Origin: Liolophura sinensis
Lineage: Eukaryota > Mollusca > Polyplacophora > Chitonida > Chitonidae
Length of the DNA stretch: 64,000 nt
Direction: 5' to 3'
NCBI RefSeq assembly: GCF_032854445.1
Contig: NW_027018096.1
Span: 1-64,000, forward strand
Part shown: in pieces, positions 1-13,600 of the stretch
How the letters are laid out: each line of letters begins with the position of its first letter
Numbering within the stretch: the first letter of the stretch is position 1
Notes under the pieces: generated by a model
Databases searched by the model: none
The model's input: the letters and a program-made list of their open reading frames with translations, nothing else
What the model was told of the DNA's origin: nothing
Translations under genes and position numbers: made by a program

Positions 1-3000
1 AAAACCACACCATTTGTATGTAAAAAAAACAAAAGGTACTTGATACAATCCGCTGTAAAAAGAACAATTGAACACTGACCCACATCAATAAGGTGCCAAA
101 GGATGCGCAATTGGGCCAGGCATCTCCAGCTGTTGAAAAATTGCAAATTTCCTTGGTTTCCATGGAGTAAGAGCCGTTGCTGGGCACGTGATCTTGACAT
201 CATTGATTATTCATTTGTGGCTACAGCCAAAAGTATTGGTCGGAGAGCAACGCGGTTTGCACCATTCGATTTCTCGTCACAAAATACGTCGGATTAGCCT
301 CTTACCAGCAGCATTGGAACAGTTTTTCTACTTTTGGATTTTTGCCTGGTCTTTTTGCGAATTGAAATCGGCTACATTAACTATGTACAATCGCGACTGG
401 TCATTACTATATTCAACATTTCATTATAAGTTATGTGCCCTTCGGTAGCCCAGACGACGTCAAATCTTTGGGCAAAGCCCATTTAACTCACCCAGCAAAT
501 GTCTTACTTCTAAGTCGAAGACAAACTCAATGTCTTTATCTACATGTAGAAAAACCACACCATTTGTATATAAAAAAAACACAAGGTACTTGATACAATC
601 CGCTGTAAAAAGTACAATTGAACACTGACCCACATCAATAAGGTGCCAAAGGATGCGCAATTGGGCCAGGCATCTCCAGCTGTTGAAAAATTGCAAATTT
701 CCTTGGTTTCCATGGAGTAAGAGCCGTTGCTGGGCACGTGATCTTGACATCATTGATTATTCATTTGTGGCTACAGCCAAAAGTATTGGTCGGAGAGAAA
801 CGCGGTTTGCACCATTCGATTTCTCGTCACAAAATACGTCGGATTAGCCTCTTACCAGCAGCATTGGAACAGTTTTTCTACTTTTGGATTTTTGCCTGGT
901 CTTTTAGCGAATTGAAATCGGCTACATTAACTATGTACAATCGCGACTGGTCATTACTATATTCAACATTTCATTATAAGTTATGTGCCCTTCGGTAGCC
1001 CAGACGACGTCAAATCTTTGGGCCAAGCCCATTTAACTCACCCAGCAAATGTCTTACTTCTAAGTCGAAGACAAACTCAATGTCTTTATCTACATGTAGA
1101 AAAACCACACCATTTGTATATAAAAAAACACAAGGTACTTGATACAGTCCGCTGTAAAAAGTACAATTGAACACTGACCCACATCAATAAGGCGCCAAAA
1201 GATGCGCAATTGGGCCAGGCATCTCCAGCTGTTGAAAAATTGCAAATTTCCTTGGTTTCCATGGAGTAAGAGCCGTTGCTGGGCACGTGATCTTGACATC
1301 ATTGATTATTCACTTGTGGCTACAGCCAAAAGTATTGGTCGGAGAGCAACGCGGTTTGCACCATTCGATTTCTCGTCACAAAATACGTCGGATTAGTCTC
1401 TTACCAGCAGCATTGGAACAGTTTTTCCACTTTTGGATTTTTGCCTGGTCTTTTTGCTAATTGAAATCGGCTACATTAACTATGTACAATCGCGACTGGT
1501 CATTACTATATTCAACATTTCATTATAAGTTATGTGCCCTTCGGTAGCCCAGACGACGTCAAATCTTTGGGCCAAGCCCATTTAACTCACCCAGCAAATG
1601 TCTTACTCCTAAGTCGAAGACAAACTCAATGTCTTTATCTACATGTAGAAAAACCACACCATTTGTATATAAAAAAAACACAAGGTACTTGATACAATCC
1701 GCTGTAAAAAGTACAATTGAACACTGACCCACATCAATAAGGTGCCAAAGGATGCGCAATTGGGCCAGGCATCTCCAGCTGTTGAAAAATTGCAAATTTC
1801 CTTGGTTTCCATGGAGTAAGAGCCGTTGCTGGGCACGTGATCTTGACATCATTGATTATTCATTTGTGGCTACAGCCAAAAGTATTGGTCGGAGAGCAAC
1901 GCGGTTTGCACCATTCGATTTCTCGTCACAAAATACGTCGGATTAGCCTCTTACCAGCAGCATTGGAACAGTTTTTCCACTTTTGGATTTTTGCCTGCTC
2001 ATTTTGCTAATTGAAATCGGCTACATTAACTATGTACAATCGCGACTGGTCATTACTATATTCAACATTTCATTATAAGTTATGTGCCCTTCGGTAGCCC
2101 AGACGACGTCAAATCTTTGGGCCAAGCCCATTTAACTCACCCAGCAAATGTCTTACTTCTAAGTCGAAGACAAACTCAATGTCTTTATCTACATGTGGAA
2201 AAACCACACCATTTGTATATAAAAAAACACAAGGTACTTGATACAGTCTGCTGTAAAAAGTACAATTGAACACTGACCCACATCAATAAGGTGCCAAAGG
2301 ATGCGCAATTGGGCCAGGCATCTCCAGCTGTTGAAAAATTGCAAATTTCCTTGGTTTCCATGGAGTAAGAGCCGTTGCTGGGCACGTGATCTTGACATCA
2401 TTGATTATTCACTTGTGGCTACAGCCAAAAGTATTGGTCGGAGAGCAACGCGGTTTGCACCATTCGATTTCTCGTCACAAAATACGTCGGATTAGCCTCT
2501 TACCAGCAGCATTGGAACAGTTTTTCTACTTTTGGATTTTTGCCTTGTCTTTTTGCGAATTGAAATCGGCTACATTAACTATGTACAATCGCGACTGGTC
2601 ATTACTATATTCAACTTTTCATTATAAGTTATGTGCCCTTCGGTAGCCCAGACGACGTCAAATCTTTGGGCCAAGCCCATTTAACTCACCCAGCAAATGT
2701 CTTACTTCTAAGTCGAAAACAAACTCAATGTCTTTATCTACATGTAGAAAAACCACACCATTTGTATATAAAAAAAACACAAGGTACTTGATACAATCCG
2801 CTGTAAAAAGTACAATTGAACACTGACCCACATCAATAAGGTGCCAAAGGATGCGCAATTGGGCCAGGCATCTCCAGCTGTTGAAAAATTGCAAATTTCC
2901 TTGGTTTCCATGGAGTAAGAGCCGTTGCTGGGCACGTGATCTTGACATCATTGATTATTCATTTGTGGCTACAGCCAAAAGTATTGGTCGGAGAGCAACG

Positions 3001-6000
3001 CGGTTTGCACCATTCGATTTCTCGTCACAAAATACGTCGGATTAGCCTCTTACCAGCAGCATTGGAACAGTTTTTCCACTTTTGGATTTTTGCCTGGTCT
3101 TTTTGCTAATTGAAATCGGCTGCATTAACTATGTACAATCGCGACTGGTCATTACTATATTCAACTTTTCATTATAAGTTATGTGCCCTTCGGTAGCCCA
3201 GACGACGTCAAATCTTTGGGTCAAGCCCATTTAACTCACCCAACAAATGTCTTACTTCTAAGTCGAAGACAAACTCAATGTCTTTATCTACATGTAGAAA
3301 AACCACACCATTTGTATATAAAAAAAACACAAGGTACTTGATACAATCCGCTGTAAAAAGTACAATTGAACACTGACCCACATCAATAAGGTGCCAAAGG
3401 ATGCGCAATTGGGCCAGGCATCTCCAGCTGTTGAAAAATTGCAAATTTCCTTGGTTTCCATGGAGTAAGAGCCGTTGCTGGGCACGTGATCTTGACATCA
3501 TTGATTATTCATTTGTGGCTACAGCCAAAAGTATTGGTCGGAGAGCAACGCGGTTTGCACCATTCGATTTCTCGTCACAAAATACGTCGGATTAGCCTCT
3601 TACCAGCAGCATTGGAACAGTTTTTCCACTTTTGGATTTTTGCCTGGTCTTTTTGCTAATTGAAATCGGCTGCATTAACTATGTACAATCGCGACTGGTC
3701 ATTACTATATTCAACTTTTCATTATAAGTTATGTGCCCTTCGGTAGCCCAGACGACGTCAAATCTTTGGGTCAAGCCCATTTAACTCACCCAACAAATGT
3801 CTTACTTCTAAGTCGAAGACAAACTCAATGTCTTTATCTACATGTAGAAAAACCACACCATTTGTATGTAAAAAAAACAAAAGGTACTTGATACAATCCG
3901 CTGTAAAAAGAACAATTGAACACTGACCCACATCAATAAGGTGCCAAAGGATGCGCAATTGGGCCAGGCATCTCCAGCTGTTGAAAAATTGCAAATTTCC
4001 TTGGTTTCCATGGAGTAAGAGCCGTTGCTGGGCACGTGATCTTGACATCATTGATTATTCATTTGTGGCTACAGCCAAAAGTATTGGTCGGAGAGCAACG
4101 CGGTTTGCACCATTCGATTTCTCGTCACAAAATACGTCGGATTAGCCTCTTACCAGCAGCATTGGAACAGTTTTTCCACTTTTGGATTTTTGCCTGGTCT
4201 TTTTGCGAATTGAAATCGGCTACATTAACTATGTACAATCGCGACTGGTCATTACTATATTCAACATTTCATTATAAGTTATGTGCCCTTCGGTAGCCCA
4301 GACGACGTCAAATCTTTGGGCAAAGCCCATTTAACTCACCCAGCAAATGTCTTACTTCTAAGTCGAAGACAAACTCAATGTCTTTATCTACATGTAGAAA
4401 AACCACACCATTTGTATATAAAAAAAACACAAGGTACTTGATACAATCCGCTGTAAAAAGTACAATTGAACACTGACCCACATCAATAAGGTGCCAAAGG
4501 ATGCGCAATTGGGCCAGGCATCTCCAGCTGTTGAAAAATTGCAAATTTCCTTGGTTTCCATGGAGTAAGAGCCGTTGCTGGGCACGTGATCTTGACATCA
4601 TTGATTATTCATTTGTGGCTACAGCCAAAAGTATTGGTCGGAGAGCAACGCGGTTTGCACCATTCGATTTCTCGTCACAAAATACGTCGGATTAACCTCT
4701 TACCAGCAGCATTGGAACAGTTTTTCCACTTTTGGATTTTTGCCTGGTCTTTTTGCTAATTGAAATCGGCTGCATTAACTATGTACAATCCCGACTGGTC
4801 ATTACTATATTCAACTTTTCATTATAAGTTATGTGCCCTTCGGTAGCCCAGACGACGTCAAATCTTTGGGTCAAGCCCATTTAACTCACCCAACAAATGT
4901 CTTACTTCTAAGTCGAAGACAAACTCAATGTCTTTATCTACATGTAGAAAAACCACACCATTTGTATGTAAAAAAAACAAAAGGTACTTGATACAATCCG
5001 CTGTAAAAAGAACAATTGAACACTGACCCACATCAATAAGGTGCCAAAGGATGCGCAATTGGGCCAGGCATCTCCAGCTGTTGAAAAATTGCAAATTTCC
5101 TTGGTTTCCATGGAGTAAGAGCCGTTGCTGGGCACGTGATCTTGACATCATTGATTATTCATTTGTGGCTACAGCCAAAAGTATTGGTCGGAGAGCAACG
5201 CGGTTTGCACCATTCGATTTCTCGTCACAAAATACGTCGGATTAGCCTCTTACCAGCAGCATTGGAACAGTTTTTCTACTTTTGGATTTTTGCCTGGTCT
5301 TTTTGCGAATTGAAATCGGCTACATTAACTATGTACAATCGCGACTGGTCATTACTATATTCAACATTTCATTATAAGTTATGTGCCCTTCGGTAGCCCA
5401 GACGACGTCAAATCTTTGGGCCAAGCCCATTTAACTCACCCAGCAAATGTCTTACTTCTAAGTCGAAGACAAACTCAATGTCTTTATCTACATGTAGAAA
5501 AACCACACCATTTGTATATAAAAAAAACACAAGGTACTTGATACAATCCGCTGTAAAAAGTACAATTGAACACTGACCCACATCAATAAGGTGCCAAAGG
5601 ATGCGCAATTGGGCCAGGCATCTCCAGCTGTTGAAAAATTGCAAATTTCCTTGGTTTCCATGGAGTAAGAGCCGTTGCTGGGCACGTGATCTTGACATCA
5701 TTGATTATTCATTTGTGGCTACAGCCAAAAGTATTGGTTGGAGAGAAACGCGGTTTGCACCATTCGATTTCTCGTCACAAAATACGTCGGATTAGCCTCT
5801 TACCAGCAGCATTGGAACAGTTTTTCTACTTTTGGATTTTTGCCTGGTCTTTTAGCGAATTGAAATCGGCTACATTAACTATGTACAATCGCGACTGGTC
5901 ATTACTATATTCAACATTTCATTATAAGTTATGTGCCCTTCGGTAGCCCAGACGACGTCAAATCTTTGGGCCAAGCCCATTTAACTCACCCAGCAAATGT

Positions 6001-9000
6001 CTTACTTCTAAGTCGAAGACAAACTCAATGTCTTTATCTACATGTAGAAAAACCACACCATTTGTATATAAAAAAACAAAAGGTACTTGATACAGTCCGC
6101 TGTAAAAAGTACAATTGAACACTGACCCACATCAATAAGGCGCCAAAAGATGCGCAATTGGGCCAGGCATCTCCAGCTGTTGAAAAATTGCAAATTTCCT
6201 TGGTTTCCATGGAGTAAGAGCCGTTGCTGGGCACGTGATCTTGACATCATTGATTATTCACTTGTGGCTACAGCCAAAAGTATTGGTCGGAGAGCAACGC
6301 GGTTTGCACCATTCGATTTCTCGTCACAAAATACGTCGGATTAGTCTCTTACCAGCAGCATTGGAACAGTTTTTCCACTTTTGGATTTTTGCCTGGTCTT
6401 TTTGCTAATTGAAATCGGCTACATTAACTATGTACAATCGCGACTGGTCATTACTATATTCAACATTTCATTATAAGTTATGTGCCCTTCGGTAGCCCAG
6501 ACGACGTCAAATCTTTGGGCCAAGCCCATTTAACTCACCCAGCAAATGTCTTACTCCTAAGTCGAAGACAAACTCAATGTCTTTATCTACATGTAGAAAA
6601 ACCACACCATTTGTATATAAAAAAAACACAAGGTACTTGATACAATCCGCTGTAAAAAGTACAATTGAACACTGACCCACATCAATAAGGTGCCAAAGGA
6701 TGCGCAATTGGGCCAGGCATCTCCAGCTGTTGAAAAATTGCAAATTTCCTTGGTTTCCATGGAGTAAGAGCCGTTGCTGGGCACGTGATCTTGACATCAT
6801 TGATTATTCATTTGTGGCTACAGCCAAAAGTATTGGTCGGAGAGCAACGCGGTTTGCACCATTCGATTTCTCGTCACAAAATACGTCGGATTAGCCTCTT
6901 ACCAGCAGCATTGGAACAGTTTTTCCACTTTTGGATTTTTGCCTGCTCATTTTGCTAATTGAAATCGGCTACATTAACTATGTACAATCGCGACTGGTCA
7001 TTACTATATTCAACATTTCATTATAAGTTATGTGCCCTTCGGTAGCCCAGACGACGTCAAATCTTTGGGCCAAGCCCATTTAACTCACCCAGCAAATGTC
7101 TTACTTCTAAGTCGAAGACAAACTCAATGTCTTTATCTACATGTGGAAAAACCACACCATTTGTATATCAAAAAACACAAGGTACTTGATACAGTCTGCT
7201 GTAAAAAGTACAATTGAACACTGACCCACATCAATAAGGTGCCAAAGGATGCGCAATTGGGCCAGGCATCTCCAGCTGTTGAAAAATTGCAAATTTCCTT
7301 GGTTTCCATGGAGTAAGAGCCGTTGCTGGGCACGTGATCTTGACATCATTGATTATTCATTTGTGGCTACAGCCAAAAGTATTGGTCGGAGAGCAACGCG
7401 GTTTGCACCATTCGATTTCTCGTCACAAAATACGTCGGATTAGCCTCTTACCAGCAGCATTGGAACAGTTTTTCTACTTTTGGATTTTTGCCTTGTCTTT
7501 TTGCGAATTGAAATCGGCTACATTAACTATGTACAATCGCGACTGGTCATTACTATATTCAACTTTTCATTATAAGTTATGTGCCCTTCGGTAGCCCAGA
7601 CGACGTCAAATCTTTGGGCCAAGCCCATTTAACTCACCCAGCAAATGTCTTACTTCTAAGTCGAAAACAAACTCAATGTCTTTATCTACATGTAGAAAAA
7701 CCACACCATTTGTATATAAAAAAAACACAAGGTACTTGATACAATCCGCTGTAAAAAGTACAATTGAACACTGACCCACATCAATAAGGTGCCAAAGGAT
7801 GCGCAATTGGGCCAGGCATCTCCAGCTGTTGAAAAATTGCAAATTTCCTTGGTTTCCATGGAGTAAGAGCCGTTGCTGGGCACGTGATCTTGACATCATT
7901 GATTATTCACTTGTGGCTACAGCCAAAAGTATTGGTCGGAGAGCAACGCGGTTTGCACCATTCGATTTCTCGTCACAAAATACGTCGGATTAGCCTCTTA
8001 CCAGCAGCATTGGAACAGTTTTTCCACTTTTGGATTTTTGCCTGGTCATTTTGCTAATTGACATCGGCTACATTAACTATGTACAATCGCGACTGGTCAT
8101 TACTATATTCAACATTTCATTATAAGTTATGTGCCCTTCGGTAGCCCAGACGACGTCAAATCTTTGGGCCAAGCCCATTTAACTCACCCAGCAAATGTCT
8201 TACTTCTAAGTCGAAGACAAACTCAATGTCTTTATCTACATGTAGAAAAACCACACCATTTGTATATAAAAAAAAACACAAGGTACTTGATACAACCCGC
8301 TGTAAAAAGTACAATTGAACACTGACCCACATCAATAAGGTGCCAAAGGATGCGCAATTGGGCCAGGCATCTCCAGCTGTTGAAAAATTGCAAATTTCCT
8401 TGGTTTCCATGGAGTAAGAGCCGTTGCTGGGCACGTGATCTTGACATCATTGATTATTCATTTGTGGCTACAGCCAAAAGTATTGGTCGGAGAGCAACGC
8501 GGTTTGCACCATTCGATTTCTCGTCACAAAATACGTCGGATTAGCCTCTTACCAGCAGCATTGGAACAGTTTTTCCACTTTTGGATTTTTGCCTGGTCTT
8601 TTTGCTAATTGAAATCGGCTGCATTAACTATGTACAATCGCGACTGGTCATTACTTTATTCAACTTTTCATTATAAGTTATGTGCCCTTCGGTAGCCCAG
8701 ACGACGTCAAACCTTTAGGTCAAGCCCATTTAACTCACCCAACAAATGTCTTACTTCTAAGTCGAAGACAAACTCAATGTCTTTATCTACATGTAGAAAA
8801 ACCACACCATTTGTATGTAAAAAAAACAAAAGGTACTTGATACAATCCGCTGTAAAAAGAACAATTGAACACTGACCCACATCAATAAGGTGCCAAAGGA
8901 TGCGCAATTGGGCCAGGCATCTCCAGCTGTTGAAAAATTGCAAATTTCCTTGGTTTCCATGGAGTAAGAGCCGTTGCTGGGCACGTGATCTTGACATCAT

Positions 9001-9450
9001 TGATTATTCATTTGTGGCTACAGCCAAAAGTGTTGGTCGGAGAGCAACGCGGTTTGCACCATTCGATTTCTCGTCACAAAATACGTCGGATTAACCTCTT
9101 ACCAGCAGCATTGGAACAGTTTTTCCACTTTTGGATTTTTGCCTGGTCTTTTTGCTAATTGAAATCGGCTACATTAACTATGTACAATCGCGACTGGTCA
9201 TTACTATATTCAACATTTCATTATAAGTTATGTGCCCTTCGGTAGCCCAGACGACGTCAAATCTTTGGGCCAAGCCCATTTAACTCACCCAGCAAATGTC
9301 TTACTCCTAAGTCGAAGACAAACTCAATGTCTTTATCTACATGTAGAAAAACCACACCATTTGTATATAAAAAAAAACACAAGGTACTTGATACAATCCG
9401 CTGTAAAAAGTACAATTGAACACTGACCCACATCAATAAGGTGACAAAGG
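1..9450. repeat. Nine-monomer higher-order repeat, period about 4948 bp
   Basis: Rare variants recur exactly 4948 bp apart. The monomer with TGTATGT plus AAGAACAATTG at the window start matches 4949 onward. GAGAGAAACG with CTTTTAGCGA near 796-907 matches near 5744-5855. GGCGCCAAAAGATG near 1191 matches near 6139. CCTGCTCATTTTG near 1993 matches near 6941. The CATGTGGAAA, CAGTCTGCTG and TCGAAAACAAAC markers near 2190-2720 match near 7140-7670. The close match runs over roughly 1-2900 and 4949-7850. It resumes in phase for the CTGCATTAAC/GGGTCAAGCC monomer followed by a TGTATGT monomer (about 3670-3920 versus 8619-8870, offset about 4949). Confidence 0.85.
551..1100. repeat. Representative 550-bp satellite monomer with internal motifs
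   Basis: One full unit, phased to start at AAAACCACACC. Visible elements, in order: GTATATAAAAAAAA, a TATA-like run with variable A count; an inverted repeat GTACTT (586-591) / AAGTAC (610-615) with an 18-nt loop; AAATT-GCA-AATTT, a small inverted repeat in the segment after the CAGCTG; CACGTG at 735-740, read as ATCACGTG on the minus strand; a T-rich tract around 870-910; a hairpin TGGGC-CAA-GCCCA at 1019-1031; and a perfect 12-bp palindrome TCTACATGTAGA at 1089-1100. These recur once per monomer across both arms with occasional loss, for example the AAGTAC arm is AAGAAC in the TGTATGT-type monomers. Function is not known. Confidence 0.9.
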
Positions 9451-10604
9451 ATGCGCAATTGGGCCAGGCATCTCCAGCTGTTGAAAAATTGCAAATTTCC
9501 TTGGTTTCCATGGAGTAAGAGCCGTTGCTGGGCACGTGATCTTGACATCATTGATTATTCATTTGTGGCTACAGCCAAAAGTATTGGTCGGAGAGCAACG
9601 CGGTTTGCACCATTCGATTTCTCGTCACAAAATACGTCGGATTAGCCTCTTACCAGCAGCATTGGAACAGTTTTTCTACTTTTGGATTTTTGCCTGGTCT
9701 TTTTGCTAATTGAAATCGGCTACATTAACTATGTACAATCGCGACTGGTCATTACTATATTCAACTTTTCATTATAAGTTATGTGCCCTTCGGTAACCCA
9801 GACGACGTCAAATCTTTGGGCCAAGCCCATTTAACTCTCCCAGCAAATGTCTTACTTCTAAGTCGAAGACAAACTCAATGTCTTTATCTACATGTAGAAA
9901 AACCACACCATTTGTATATAAAAAAAACACAAGGTACTTGATACAATCCGCTGTAAAAAGTACAATTGAACACTGACCCACATCAATAAGGTGCCAAAGG
10001 ATGCGCAATTGGGCCAGGCATCTCCAGCTGTTGAAAAATTGCAAATTTCCTTGGTTTCCATGGAGTAAGAGCCGTTGCTGGGCACGTGATCTTAACATCA
10101 TTGATTATTCATTTGTGGCTACAGCCAAAAGTATTGGTCGGAGAGCAACGCGGTTTGCACCATTCGATTTCTCGTCACAAAATACGTCGGATTAGCCTCT
10201 TATCAGCAGCATTGGAACAGTTTTTCTACTTTTGGATTTTTGCCTGGTCTTTTTGCGAATTGAAATCGGCTACATTAACTATGTACAATCGCGACTGGTC
10301 ATTACTATATTCAACTTTTCATTATAAGTTATGTGCCCTTCGGTAGCCCAGACGACGTCAAATCTTTGGGCCAAGCCCATTTAACTCACCCAGCAAATGT
10401 CTTACTTCTATGTCGAAGACAATCTCAATGTCTTTATCTACATGTAGAAAAACCACACCATTTGTATATAAAAAAAACACAAGGTACTTGATACAATCCG
10501 CTGTAAAAAGTACAATTGAACACTGACCCACATCAATAAGGTGCCAAAGGATGCGCAATTGGGCCAGGCATCTCCAGCTGTTGAAAAATTGCAAATTTCC
10601 TTGG

Positions 10605-13600
10605 TTTCCATGGAGTAAGAGCCGTTGCTGGGCACGTGATCTTGACATCATTGATTATTCATTTGTGGCTACAGCCAAAAGTATTGGTCGGAGAGCAACG
10701 CGGTTTGTACCATTCGATTTCTCGTCACAAAATACGTCGGATTAGCCTCTTACCAGCAGCATTGGAACAGTTTTTCCACTTTTGGATTTTTGCCTGGTCA
10801 TTTTGCTAATTGAAATCGGCTACATTAACTATGTACAATCGCGACTGGTCATTACTATATTCAACATTTCATTATAAGTTATGTGCCCTTCGGTAGCCCA
10901 GACGACGTCAAATCTTTGGGCCAAGCCCATTTAACTCACCCAGCAAATGTCTTACTTCTAAGTCGAAGACAAACTCAATGTCTTTATCTACATGTAGAAA
11001 AACCACACCATTTGTATATAAAAAAACACAAGGTACTTGATACAGTCCGCTGTAAAAAGTACAATTGAACACTGACCCACATCAATAAGGCGCCAAAAGA
11101 TGCGCAATTGGGCCAGGCATCTCCAGCTGTTGAAAAATTGCAAATTTCTATGGTTTCCATGGAGTAAGAGCCGTTGCTGGGCACGTGATCTTGACATTAT
11201 TGATTATTCATTTGTGGCTACAGCCAAAAGTATTGGTCGGAGAGCAACGCGGTTTGCACCATTCGATTTCTCGTCGCAAAATACGTCGGATTAGCCTCTT
11301 ACCAGCAGCATTGGAACCCTTTTTTTTAACTTTTGGATTTTTGCCTGGTCATTTTGCTAATTGAAATCGGCTACATTAACTATGTACAATCGCAACTGGT
11401 CATTACTATATTCAACATTTCATTATAAGTTCTGTGCCCTTCGGTAGCCCAGACGACGTCAAATCTTTGGGCCAAGCCCATTTAACTCACTCAGCAAATG
11501 TCTTACTTCTAAGTCGAAGACAAACTCAATGTCTTTATCTACATGTAGAAAAACCACACCATTTGTATATAAAAAAAACACAAGGTACTTGATACAACCC
11601 GCTGTAAAAAGTACAATTGAACACTGACCCACATCAATAAGGTGCCAAAGGATGCGCAATTGGGCCAGGCATCTCCAGCTGTTGAAAAATTGCAAATTTC
11701 CTTGGTTTCCATGGAGCCGTTGCTGGGCACGTGATCTTGACATCATTGATTATTCATTTGTGGCTACAGCCAAAAGTATTGGTCGGAGAGCAACGCGGTT
11801 TGCACCATTCGATTTCTCGTCACAAAATACGTCGGATTAGCCTCTTACCAGCAGCATTGGAACAGTTTTTCCACTTTTGGATTTTTGCCTGGTCATTTTG
11901 CTAATTGAAATTGGCTACATTAACTATGTACAATCGCGACTGGTCATTACTATATTCAACATTTCATTATAAGTTATGTGCCCTTCGGTAGCCCAGACGA
12001 CGTCAAATCTTTGGGCCAAGCCCATTTAACTCACCCAACAAATGTCTTACTTCTAAGTCGAAGACAAACTCAATGTCTTTATCTACATGTAGAAAAACCA
12101 CACCATTTGTATATAAAAAAACACAAGGTACTTGATACAATCCGCTGTAAAAAGTACAATTGAACACTGACCCACATCAATAAGGTGCCAAAAGATGCGC
12201 AATTGGGCCAGGCATCTCCAGCTGTTGAAAAATTGCAAATTTCTATGGTTTCCATGGAGTAAGAGCCGTTGCTGGGCACGTGATCTTGACATCATTGATT
12301 ATTCATTTGTGGCTACAGCCAAAAGTATTGGTCGGAGAGCAACGCGGTTTGTACCATTCGATTTCTCGTCACAAAATACGTCGGATTAGCCTCTTACCAG
12401 CAGCATTGGAACAGTTTTTCCACTTTTGGATTTTTGCCTGGTCATTTTGCTAATTGAAATCGGCTACATTAACTATGTACAATCGCGACTGGTCATTACT
12501 ATATTCAACATTTCATTATAAGTTATGTGCCCTTCGGTAGCCCAGACGACGTCAAATCTTTGGGCCAAGCCCATTTAACTCACCCAGCAAATGTCTTACT
12601 TCTAAGTCGAAGACAAACTCAATGTCTTTATCTACATGTAGAAAAACCACACCATTTGTATATAAAAAAACACAAGGTACTTGATACAGTCCGCTGTAAA
12701 AAGTACAATTGAACACTGACCCACATCAATAAGGCGCCAAAAGATGCGCAATTGGGCCAGGCATCTCCAGCTGTTGAAAAATTGCAAATTTCTATGGTTT
12801 CCATGGAGTAAGAGCCGTTGCTGGGCACGTGATCTTGACATTATTGATTATTCATTTGTGGCTACAGCCAAAAGTATTGGTCGGAGAGCAACGCGGTTTG
12901 CACCATTCGATTTCTCGTCGCAAAATACGTCGGATTAGCCTCTTACCAGCAGCATTGGAACCCTTTTTTTTAACTTTTGGATTTTTGCCTGGTCATTTTG
13001 CTAATTGAAATCGGCTACATTAACTATGTACAATCGCAACTGGTCATTACTATATTCAACATTTCATTATAAGTTCTGTGCCCTTCGGTAGCCCAGACGA
13101 CGTCAAATCTTTGGGCCAAGCCCATTTAACTCACTCAGCAAATGTCTTACTTCTAAGTCGAAGACAAACTCAATGTCTTTATCTACATGTAGAAAAACCA
13201 CACCATTTGTATATAAAAAAAACACAAGGTACTTGATACAACCCGCTGTAAAAAGTACAATTGAACACTGACCCACATCAATAAGGTGCCAAAGGATGCG
13301 CAATTGGGCCAGGCATCTCCAGCTGTTGAAAAATTGCAAATTTCCTTGGTTTCCATGGAGCCGTTGCTGGGCACGTGATCTTGACATCATTGATTATTCA
13401 TTTGTGGCTACAGCCAAAAGTATTGGTCGGAGAGCAACGCGGTTTGCACCATTCGATTTCTCGTCACAAAATACGTCGGATTAGCCTCTTACCAGCAGCA
13501 TTGGAACAGTTTTTCCACTTTTGGATTTTTGCCTGGTCATTTTGCTAATTGAAATTGGCTACATTAACTATGTACAATCGCGACTGGTCATTACTATATT

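Noticed and set aside
220-275. tRNA-like Pol III A and B boxes (GGCTACAGCC and ATTCGATTTC), which would suggest a SINE origin
   Set aside because: The A-box-like sequence lacks the required A, the B-box-like one lacks GG and CC ends, and no tRNA fold is evident.
103-297. A 64-codon plus-strand frame beginning MRNWARHL repeated in almost every monomer
   Set aside because: It is maintained because monomers are nearly identical. It has no recognisable domain, lies in a tandem satellite, and overlaps other equally long frames on both strands.
188-448. An 86-codon plus-strand frame beginning MILTSLIIH
   Set aside because: It is open only where GCTAAT is GCGAAT or similar; many monomers have the stop. 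No coding constraint is apparent.
520-540. CENP-B box
   Set aside because: The monomer has TTCG followed by an A at the right spacing on the minus strand (from CTTCTAAGTCGAAG), but not the CGGG part. Another TTCG (in CCATTCGATTTC) also fails. No full match was found.
460-753. A 97-codon minus-strand frame beginning MMSRSRAQQ in most monomers
   Set aside because: In monomers with a different A-run length (for example near 1090-1302 and 2189-2401) the frame is shifted and ends elsewhere. Changes do not favour synonymous sites, and no domain is recognisable.
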